DNA of 9,083 bases from an archaeon (GTDB lineage: Archaea > EX4484-52 > B79-G9). The DNA lies in NCBI GenBank assembly GCA_030630425.1, contig DAOVNB010000016.1, positions 1 through 9,083 on the forward strand, given 5' to 3'. Numbering within the stretch: position 1 is the first letter of the stretch; every line of letters begins with the position of its first letter. The notes below the pieces were generated by a model. The model saw only the letters and a list, made by a program, of their open reading frames with translations, did no database searches and was not told the DNA's origin. Below are positions 1 to 5,229 of this stretch, one piece after another. Position numbers and translations under genes: made by a program.

Positions 1-1377
1 ATAACTGTAAACGGGACAATGCTTATTTTCAATTACACAACAACGATTACAGAAAAACCTGTTTTACTAATAGTAAACGACACCAATCTTACGGCAAACG
101 CAACTTTTTATGTAAACATAACGGACACAATTGCGCCTAACATAACTGTGCTCTCGCCGGAAAACAAAACATACGGCACAACAAATATAACTTTGAATTT
201 CTCTTTTGACGAGGAAGTTGTATGGTGCGCGTATTCAGTTAATGGAACCGCAAATGTAACAATTGATTGCGGAAATATCATAAACATTACAGTTGTTGAG
301 GGCAATAACAACATAACGCTTTTTGCAAACGACACTTTAGGCAACGTGGGATTTAAAGAAGTGTATTTTGCTGTTGATATAACTGCCCCAAGTATTTTAC
401 TTAATCTTACCAATCACACAATTGATGATTATTTTTACATAAACGCCACAATATCCGAGCCGTCGGACACATGCATTCTTGAGTGGATGGGTGAAAATGA
501 GACAATGAATATTTCTGGTAACGAGTGTTACTTAAACAAGACAGGAATCGCGCCCGGTAATTACACATACAAAATTTATGCGAACGACACTGTTGGCAAC
601 ATAAATTCAACCACAAATCAGACAATTGAAGTTAATTATTGCACTGTTGGCTGGAGCGGTTGGTCCTCCTGCATTTCAGGCGAAGAGAAAAGAACATACA
701 CTTATAGAAATTGTAGCACTTATGTTGAGACCCAAAGTTGTGTGTCGTCAAGCCCAAAAAAGACATCAATCACTATTTACACACCCATAACGGAAATTGA
801 TGTTGAAGAGAACACAAGTATAAACACTACTGAAGAACACAACACAACAGAAGAACCACAAATAAACATATCGCATGAAGAAAAAAATATTACTGAAAAT
901 ATATTTGAGCGCCTGAAAGAAATAGAGAAAAAAATTGACAGCGCACAGATAACCGAAGATAAAAGACAAGAACTTTTGGCGCTTCTTAACGCTGTAAAAG
1001 ACAATGTTTTGCTTGGTGATGTTCCTTCCACAGAAACTGCAATGGCCCAACTTGAATTAAAAATAGAAAATCTAAAAGAAGAAAACTCAAATGAACCTAA
1101 TTATTTTTGGGTGTTTGGAGGAATAGCTTTATTGATTATTCTTTGTTTGTTTTATTATTTCTACAGGCACAAATACCTTATTTCCCGTATGCTTTATATT
1201 TATGGAGTGCATGAAGTACATACGGATACAGTAAAACTTGAGAACTATATACGCGATTGTATTTCAAAAAGATTTACAGAAGACCGGATAAAAGCAAAGC
1301 TTTTAAGTGTTGGCTGGTCAAACTATGCAATTGAGCGCGCATTAAGTGAAGTCTATGAGCGAAAAAAAACTAAATGA
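1..1377 (+). CDS. Surface-exposed, sequon-rich membrane-anchored protein, 5'-truncated
   Basis: The frame is open from base 1, so the start and any signal peptide lie outside the window; the first internal ATG is at 19. The 458 visible residues hold: about 210 residues of beta-rich, Ig-like repeats ('TDTIAPNITVLSP', 'VDITAPSILL', and NDT-(L/V)-GN boundaries twice); a cysteine module at residues ~213-247 (C-T-V-GWSGWSSC, then C and C) resembling a thrombospondin type 1 repeat; a polar, Thr/Glu/Asn-rich linker; a charged helical, probably coiled-coil stretch (~300-360); one transmembrane segment (~367-389); and a basic cytoplasmic tail ending in a short helical domain with a 'GWSNYAIERAL' motif. 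I count about 31 N-X-S/T sequons, all before the membrane segment, so outside-facing N-glycosylation is likely. The coding end overlaps the next gene. Adhesion or cell-envelope role is inference; no enzyme motif is seen. Confidence 0.85.
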   Translation: MTVNGTMLIFNYTTTITEKPVLLIVNDTNLTANATFYVNITDTIAPNITVLSPENKTYGTTNITLNFSFDEEVVWCAYSVNGTANVTIDCGNIINITVVEGNNNITLFANDTLGNVGFKEVYFAVDITAPSILLNLTNHTIDDYFYINATISEPSDTCILEWMGENETMNISGNECYLNKTGIAPGNYTYKIYANDTVGNINSTTNQTIEVNYCTVGWSGWSSCISGEEKRTYTYRNCSTYVETQSCVSSSPKKTSITIYTPITEIDVEENTSINTTEEHNTTEEPQINISHEEKNITENIFERLKEIEKKIDSAQITEDKRQELLALLNAVKDNVLLGDVPSTETAMAQLELKIENLKEENSNEPNYFWVFGGIALLIILCLFYYFYRHKYLISRMLYIYGVHEVHTDTVKLENYIRDCISKRFTEDRIKAKLLSVGWSNYAIERALSEVYERKKTK

Positions 1378-1897
1378 GGTATCAATTTCAGATATCAAAA
1401 CAAAAATCATTGTATACCCGACAGACACGGTTTACGGCATCGGCTGCAATGCCGAAGATACGGCGCTTGTAAACCGTGTTTATCGTATAAAAAAAAGGAA
1501 AAGAGATATGCCGATTTCTGTTATTGCCCCGTCAAAAAAATGGATTCTTGATAATTTTGTGTGCAAAAAAGAAGATATTGACAAATACCTTCCAGGAGCA
1601 TATACTCTTGTTGTTAGGAAAAAAGATCCGCAATTTCTAAACGCGGTTTCTTGTGGGGATTCTGTGGGGATTCGCATGATTCGGCATAAGTTTCAGGATG
1701 TTGTTTCTTTGGCGAATATTCCTTTTGTCACAACAAGCGCAAATATTTCCGGAAAAGAAACACCAAAATCTTTTTTGGACATTGATATTGAACTAAAAAA
1801 TAATGCAGATATTGTTGTTGATGAGGGTGCACTTAAAGGAAAGCCCTCAAAAATTATAGATATTGCCGGGTCGTTTAAGAAAATATTGAGAGATTAA
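1355..1897 (+). CDS. tsaC: Sua5/YciO/YrdC/YwlC-family L-threonylcarbamoyladenylate synthase (short TsaC form)
   Basis: This cytoplasmic enzyme family makes threonylcarbamoyl-AMP from threonine, bicarbonate and ATP, the precursor that the KEOPS/Kae1 complex uses for t6A at position 37 of ANN-decoding tRNAs. Visible family motifs are PTDTVYGIG (residues 22-30), a basic KKRKRDMP segment, LPGAYTLVV, VGIRM and TSANISG (SANISG 128-133), plus a C-terminal PSKIIDI where many members have PSTIVD. At 180 residues it is the single-domain TsaC form without the extra Sua5 C-terminal domain. I chose ATG 1355, which overlaps the upstream gene by 23 bases; GTG 1346 is in frame and would add three residues. 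There is no clear Shine-Dalgarno site, so translation coupled to the surface-protein gene is plausible. Family assignment is secure; the start is less so. Confidence 0.9.
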   Translation: MSEKKLNEVSISDIKTKIIVYPTDTVYGIGCNAEDTALVNRVYRIKKRKRDMPISVIAPSKKWILDNFVCKKEDIDKYLPGAYTLVVRKKDPQFLNAVSCGDSVGIRMIRHKFQDVVSLANIPFVTTSANISGKETPKSFLDIDIELKNNADIVVDEGALKGKPSKIIDIAGSFKKILRD

Positions 1898-1898
1898 A

Positions 1899-2789
1899 AT
1901 GGCATTGGCAATTTTGCGGTTCGGAGAACTTTGGCTTAAATCAGAAGGAGTCAAAAAACGATTTTTGTTAAAGCTCGTATCAAATATTAAATCCCTTCTT
2001 GAGTATAATGGCATTGATCATGACCTAAAGCTTGCAAGGACCCGTATTTTTGTATTTGTAAATGATGAAAAAAAAGCAGCTAAAGTTTTCAATCGGGTTT
2101 TTGGGCTTTCTTCATATTCATTTGCTGTTGAAGTTTTGACAGACAAAAAGGAGATGGTAACAGAGGTTACCAAAATTGCATCAAACTTCAAAAAGAGCGA
2201 TACATTCGCAATTCGCGTTAAGCGAGAAGGCAAACACAAATTTACAAGCCAACAGCTTGCGGCAGAACTCGGGTCTGCTGTTGTTGAGAAATACGGCAAC
2301 AAAGTTGACTTGTCGAATCCGAAAAAGACAATATATGTCGAGGTTTTGGGCGACAAGTCATATATTTTTGATGAAAAAATTAATTGTGCGGGCGGGCTTC
2401 CGTTGGGTGTTGAGGGAAGTGCTGTTGCTTATTTTGATGATGAAATAAATTCTGTTGCTGCAGCTTACATGATTATGAAACGGGGCTGCAAAATTATCCC
2501 GATCGTCAAAAAAGGAGTTGACGGCGCGAGAATCGAAAAAATACTTTTGAAATACGACCCGAAATTTGAGATTGAATATGTGGTTGAAGATGCTGAGAAA
2601 TATGAAAAAATTGAGGAACTAGCAAAAAAAACATATTCAAAAGCCCTTGTTTTGGGGGAGACTTTTGAGAAAATACAATTTGATGACAACAATGTTGAGC
2701 TTCCGGTTTTTAGGCCCTTGGTTGGGTTGGATAATGATGATATTGAACGGATTTTCGAAACCATGCCGTTTGTTTGCCGTGTTGTATGA
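1899..2789 (+). CDS. THUMP-domain ThiI-like protein lacking an intact PP-loop
   Basis: 296 residues. The N-terminus (LRFGELWLKSEGVKKRF, from residue 6) matches the N-terminal ferredoxin-like region of ThiI 4-thiouridine synthetases, followed by a THUMP RNA-binding domain (~60-160) and the ThiI hinge GGLPLGVEG (165-173). The ATP-pyrophosphatase motif expected next, SGGIDSP, is replaced by DDEINSV (180-186), though the flanking AAAYMIMKRGC helix is kept. A late motif ALVLGETFEKI and a PVFRPLVGLD segment also follow ThiI. The length and the degenerate loop match, from memory, a separate archaeal group that includes Pyrococcus horikoshii PH1313, so I do not treat it as a truncated ThiI. It probably binds tRNA; adenylation or sulfur-transfer activity is doubtful. 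It starts one base after the tsaC stop, with a weak GAGAGAT ribosome site, so the two are cotranscribed. Confidence 0.85.
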   Translation: MALAILRFGELWLKSEGVKKRFLLKLVSNIKSLLEYNGIDHDLKLARTRIFVFVNDEKKAAKVFNRVFGLSSYSFAVEVLTDKKEMVTEVTKIASNFKKSDTFAIRVKREGKHKFTSQQLAAELGSAVVEKYGNKVDLSNPKKTIYVEVLGDKSYIFDEKINCAGGLPLGVEGSAVAYFDDEINSVAAAYMIMKRGCKIIPIVKKGVDGARIEKILLKYDPKFEIEYVVEDAEKYEKIEELAKKTYSKALVLGETFEKIQFDDNNVELPVFRPLVGLDNDDIERIFETMPFVCRVV

Positions 2790-2832
2790 GGTTACTTTAG
2801 GCTGTTATTGTCACCAAAGCCAAGGAATATTA

Positions 2833-2844
2833 TTTAAAAATATA
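2833..2844 (+). promoter_or_regulatory. Candidate archaeal TATA box for the membrane-protein gene
   Basis: TTTAAAAATATA lies in the 79-base gap after the ThiI-like gene. Its centre is about 30 bases before the ATG at 2869, which would put transcription start within a few bases of the start codon. That fits a leaderless or near-leaderless mRNA, and no Shine-Dalgarno site precedes the ATG. This suggests the gene is transcribed separately from the upstream cluster. Confidence 0.5.
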
Positions 2845-2868
2845 AATGATGGCTGCAATAGAATTATA

Positions 2869-3651
2869 ATGCTTGACTTGCGCAAATTCCAAAAGTCTGT
2901 TGACAAGAACGCTGATGCTGTTTTGAACAATGCGAATAATTTTCTTATTTTTGTCATTGTTGCTATTTTATCAACACTTCTTTTTTTCAAACAAACAATG
3001 GACAACTACGCTGCAACTCTTATTCTTTTGGTGCTATGGCGCTATTTCTGGAGAAGAAGTACCTTGAAAGGAAAAGTGTTTTTGTCTGTTGCATCGGTCG
3101 TAGGATTTGTGCATGAGATTATAGGCGTTTATTTCGGCTGGTTTACATACATCGGCGGCTTTATCTATGGGGTTCCGTTGTGGATTCTCCCGGGGTATGG
3201 GGCGATTTTCTGGGCATCTTATAATTTCTGGAGTGTTTTTGAGAAAAGTTATGCTGAAAGGCAGTGGTTTTCTAACATGGACAAAGTTGCAGCTGCCACA
3301 TTTATTGCGCTTTTGGCAATTGATTACATTTTTCTTGACCTTTCACAAGCTTTTGTTTTTACACTGCTTAAAATAGGGTTTTCTTTTTTGCTTTTTAGGA
3401 GTGCGCGCGGGATGAGGCTTGCTTTTTTTGTGGGGCTTTTCACTGTTTTTGACGAAGTTGCAGGCGAGATTATAGGTGTATGGGTGCATCCGACCTTTTC
3501 GCTGTTATCCCTTATGGCAGGATACATATTTCTTTTGTGGGTGTGCCTGACAATAACAGAGATGATTAAAGGCACAAAAAAATGGCGTTTGATGGAACTT
3601 GCAAGTGCTGTTTTTCTTTTTATTATGATGGTGTTTAATCTTGCGGCTTGA
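2869..3651 (+). CDS. Polytopic membrane protein of unknown function with possible internal duplication
   Basis: I do not recognise the family. The protein has 260 residues and about eight to nine hydrophobic segments (roughly 25-40, 48-61, 70-90, 100-124, 140-157, 161-176, 184-206, 210-229, 243-258). Charged residues are buried in two of them: 'VHEIIGVYFGW' (81-91) and 'GEIIGVWVHP' (199-208). EIIGV recurs exactly at 83-87 and 200-204, and each copy is followed by an aromatic-rich helix (GVPLWILPGYGAIFW; LMAGYIFLLW). The pattern of acid plus Gly in a helix followed by GVPLW recalls, weakly, CruF/DUF422-type carotenoid-pathway membrane proteins; I would not name it on that basis. ATG 2869 is chosen because the frame further upstream overlaps the ThiI-like gene and because a TATA box sits just before it. 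Seven Ts follow the stop directly. Confidence 0.75.
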   Translation: MLDLRKFQKSVDKNADAVLNNANNFLIFVIVAILSTLLFFKQTMDNYAATLILLVLWRYFWRRSTLKGKVFLSVASVVGFVHEIIGVYFGWFTYIGGFIYGVPLWILPGYGAIFWASYNFWSVFEKSYAERQWFSNMDKVAAATFIALLAIDYIFLDLSQAFVFTLLKIGFSFLLFRSARGMRLAFFVGLFTVFDEVAGEIIGVWVHPTFSLLSLMAGYIFLLWVCLTITEMIKGTKKWRLMELASAVFLFIMMVFNLAA

Positions 3652-3663
3652 TTTTTTTGTTTT
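3652..3663 (+). terminator. T-tract terminator after the membrane-protein gene
   Basis: Seven Ts begin immediately after the TGA stop, then G and four more Ts. Archaeal RNA polymerase commonly terminates at such T-runs without a hairpin. The opposite strand shows no matching T-run, so the convergent PhoU-like transcript has no obvious terminator in this gap and may run into the 3' end of the membrane-protein gene. Confidence 0.5.
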
Positions 3664-3684
3664 GAGCGCATTAAACTAATTCTG

Positions 3685-3714
3685 TTTATTTGTTCGTAAT
3701 TATATTTATTTGTT
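3685..3714. repeat. Two exact 10-bp direct repeats, 20 bp apart, in the convergent gap
   Basis: TTTATTTGTT occurs at 3685-3694 and 3705-3714. The gap between the convergent genes (3652-3712) is otherwise AT-rich with no strong hairpin. The repeats add U-rich sequence to the + strand 3' untranslated region and might be secondary termination sites; chance in AT-rich DNA is an alternative. Confidence 0.35.
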
Positions 3715-4729
3715 ATTTTTGGCTCCCCCTGTCAATCACAAGCTCTGCAACGCTTCTTGAAAGATGAAGAATATACCCTAAGTTTTCAAGAATTATTGCA
3801 ATGGCGCCTATTATTTCCGGATTGTCGCGGAGCCTTTTGTCTGCAAGAATCACACTTTTTCCTTCAGCAGAAAATATTTCTTTTTCTGTTGCTGCTGCAT
3901 CCTCAATTGCATTGTTTGCAAGGACTATTTCCTTGTTTTTGAAAGCATATACAACATCTGAATATATCTTGTTTACTTTTTTTGAAATCGTGATTATTTT
4001 TTCTTCCATGTCTTTCGGGATTGTTGTGTTTTGCATCTTAAGAGTTGCGGCGGCAATATTTACACAGCAGTCGGCCATTATTTCTATGTAGTCTATAACT
4101 GCACGATAATACAGTGTGTCGAGCCCCGAAATATCAACAAGCTCTGCAAATGCCGGGTCCTTTGCAGCTGAATTGAGCTGCCTTATTGCAAGCACAACAA
4201 GCTGGTCAACATCACTATCCCTTTCAATAACATCTTCTGCAAGTTCTGTGTTTTTTTCTTTAAGTGCTGTAAATGCGTGGAGATACATCCAGTTTGTTGT
4301 GTTGTATGATTTTTCAAGAATTTTTTTTATTGAAAGCTTTGATACATCTATTATGCACTGGATAGACATCTTGTTTTTATCTTCTGTTATTTCAACACCA
4401 ATAAGCATTTTTTTTGCAGATTCTTTCAATGTTTTTCGCTGTTTCCAATCAGAGGTTCCTGTAAGCTCTATTGTGTCTGCGCCGTTTATGTAGGCGCTTA
4501 TGATTTTTCTTGTTATGAATTGCGAATTTTTTTCTTTTATACCAATTGTTTTTGTGCGTGTTATTTTGCTTTTTTGCGTGTGGGGGATGATGATGAGTGC
4601 TCCGTCTTCCCGCTCAAAGACATTCAAAAGGTCTTTTCGTTTTATTTTCTGCGTTTCTATCCAGTTTTTTGGGAGCGACACAATATATGTTCCTCCACCA
4701 CCTGTTGCTTGTATTTTTCTTGTTTCCAT
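3713..4729 (-). CDS. AbrB-PhoU fusion: PhoU-family phosphate-signalling regulator
   Basis: 338 residues. Residues 1-49 form a SpoVT/AbrB-like swapped-hairpin DNA-binding domain (GGGGTYIVSLPKNWI, then KRKDLLNVFEREDGALIIIP). A linker with an alpha/beta look (~60-125) leads to two PhoU-type three-helix bundles. The first has acidic metal-site motifs like those of PhoU: ERDSDVDQL (169-177) and EIMADCCVNIA (216-226). The second keeps AIEDAAATEKEIF (275-286) and ENLGYILHLSRSVAEL (315-330), where the usual (E/D)xxxD pattern is largely lost. Archaeal PhoU fusions of this kind are known and probably act as transcriptional or phosphate-responsive regulators; no pst transporter gene is in view. The gene is divergent from the ATP synthase operon, with 167 bases between start codons. 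The ATG has no Shine-Dalgarno site, consistent with a leaderless transcript. Confidence 0.85.
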   Translation of the reverse strand: METRKIQATGGGGTYIVSLPKNWIETQKIKRKDLLNVFEREDGALIIIPHTQKSKITRTKTIGIKEKNSQFITRKIISAYINGADTIELTGTSDWKQRKTLKESAKKMLIGVEITEDKNKMSIQCIIDVSKLSIKKILEKSYNTTNWMYLHAFTALKEKNTELAEDVIERDSDVDQLVVLAIRQLNSAAKDPAFAELVDISGLDTLYYRAVIDYIEIMADCCVNIAAATLKMQNTTIPKDMEEKIITISKKVNKIYSDVVYAFKNKEIVLANNAIEDAAATEKEIFSAEGKSVILADKRLRDNPEIIGAIAIILENLGYILHLSRSVAELVIDRGSQK

Positions 4730-4746
4730 AAAAATATCGCCGTTTA

Positions 4747-4774
4747 TATATAGACCTATATAGATATATATTGA
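4747..4774 (-). promoter_or_regulatory. Phased repeats over the PhoU-like gene promoter; candidate TATA and operator
   Basis: Three 8-bp units start exactly 10 bp apart: TATATAGA (4747-4754), TATATAGA (4757-4764) and TATATTGA (4767-4774). They lie 18-45 bases upstream of the PhoU-like start codon on the - strand, where the TATA box must be. One of the TA-rich blocks is probably the TATA element, but the sequence does not say which. One-helical-turn phasing would put the repeats on one face of DNA, as for a protein that binds in arrays; autoregulation by the AbrB domain is a guess. Confidence 0.5.
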
Positions 4775-4780
4775 TTATAG

Positions 4781-4803
4781 AGATAAGCTTTATAAGGTTA
4801 TCT
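4781..4803 (+). promoter_or_regulatory. 23-bp imperfect palindrome centred on a TATA-like box
   Basis: The outer arms AGATAA (4781-4786) and TTATCT (4798-4803) are perfectly complementary. Inside them CTT pairs with AAG, giving 9 of 10 arm pairs around a 3-bp centre. The middle contains TTTATAAGG (4789-4797), a possible TATA box for the ATP synthase operon, which would give a leader of about 70-80 bases. A dimeric regulator bound here would block TBP. The site could equally serve the divergent gene. Confidence 0.45.
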
Positions 4804-4844
4804 GATACAGTAAGTAATACACACCAAAATAAAGCCCTTGTTCT

Positions 4845-4853
4845 TCTATAAGG
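4845..4853 (+). promoter_or_regulatory. Second candidate TATA box for the ATP synthase operon
   Basis: TCTATAAGG shares the TATAAGG core with the box at 4789-4797 and lies about 48 bases before the chosen start of subunit H. Transcription from it would begin near 4875 and leave a short leader that still includes the ribosome site at 4886. The operon may use either box or both. Confidence 0.4.
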
Positions 4854-4885
4854 CTTAAGTTTAATGGTAAATAATGTTTGTTAAT

Positions 4886-4891
4886 AGGTGG
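4886..4891 (+). promoter_or_regulatory. ahaH: Shine-Dalgarno site deciding the start of subunit H
   Basis: AGGTGG ends five bases before GTG 4897. The alternative GTG at 4888 lies inside this site and would have no ribosome site of its own, so 4897 is preferred as the start. Confidence 0.6.
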
Positions 4892-4896
4892 TATTT

Positions 4897-5223
4897 GTGG
4901 CTGATGATAATATACTTATTGAAATAAAGAAAACAGAGCAAGAAGCAATAAAAATTGAAGAAAAAGCACAGAAGAAAAAAGAGAAAATAATACTTGAAGC
5001 AAGAAAAAAAGCACAGGAACTTATAGACGATGCTGTACTTTCAGCAGAAAAATATTCTAAAAAAAATATAGATGCGGCAAAAAATACAATCTCAAAAAAG
5101 AAAGAGGAAATAATTAAAAAAAGCAGCAATGATGCTGACAAGATGATTGAAAAAGCCCGTGAAAACATACCAAAAGCATCAGAAGCTGTTGTTTCTCAGT
5201 TTGTAAAAACAATAAAAAAATGA
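4897..5223 (+). CDS. ahaH: A-type ATP synthase subunit H (peripheral stalk)
   Basis: 108 residues, almost entirely helical and charged, with alternating Lys/Glu blocks and small residues spaced as in the right-handed coiled coil of archaeal subunit H. There is no membrane segment and no cysteine. H pairs with subunit E to form the peripheral stalk that holds the A3B3 catalytic head against rotor torque. Sequence alone would be weak for such a low-complexity coiled coil; position immediately before subunit I in the archaeal order H-I-K-E-C makes the call. It starts at GTG 4897 (MADDNILIEIKKTEQEA) behind AGGTGG; GTG 4888 would add three residues. Six bases separate its stop from the next start. 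Confidence 0.85.
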   Translation: MADDNILIEIKKTEQEAIKIEEKAQKKKEKIILEARKKAQELIDDAVLSAEKYSKKNIDAAKNTISKKKEEIIKKSSNDADKMIEKARENIPKASEAVVSQFVKTIKK

Positions 5224-5229
5224 ATTAGT

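Noticed and set aside
1355..1377. Run of eight As in the overlap of the surface-protein gene and tsaC as a programmed frameshift site.
   Set aside because: A fusion would join a membrane protein tail to a complete enzyme that already has its own ATG and full N-terminal motif; lysine-rich ends give A-runs commonly in this AT-rich DNA.
2790..2857. After the ThiI-like stop another frame reads VTKAKEYYLK, like the C-terminus of full-length archaeal ThiI, suggesting a frameshifted or truncated gene.
   Set aside because: That frame has its own stop just before the segment, the preceding conserved cysteine region is absent, and about 300 residues is the normal length of the PP-loop-less subgroup. 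Ten residues of similarity is not enough.
2647..2868. Upstream extension of the membrane-protein frame to 2647.
   Set aside because: The extension overlaps the well-supported ThiI-like gene in another frame, has no membrane or domain character, and a TATA box lies just before ATG 2869.
4116..4493. Open frame of 125 codons on the + strand within the PhoU-like gene.
   Set aside because: Serine-rich shadow of the Lys/Glu-rich PhoU bundles; no ribosome site, no recognisable domain.
4888..5223. GTG 4888 as the start of subunit H.
   Set aside because: It falls inside the AGGTGG ribosome site that serves GTG 4897; choosing it leaves the gene without a ribosome site.
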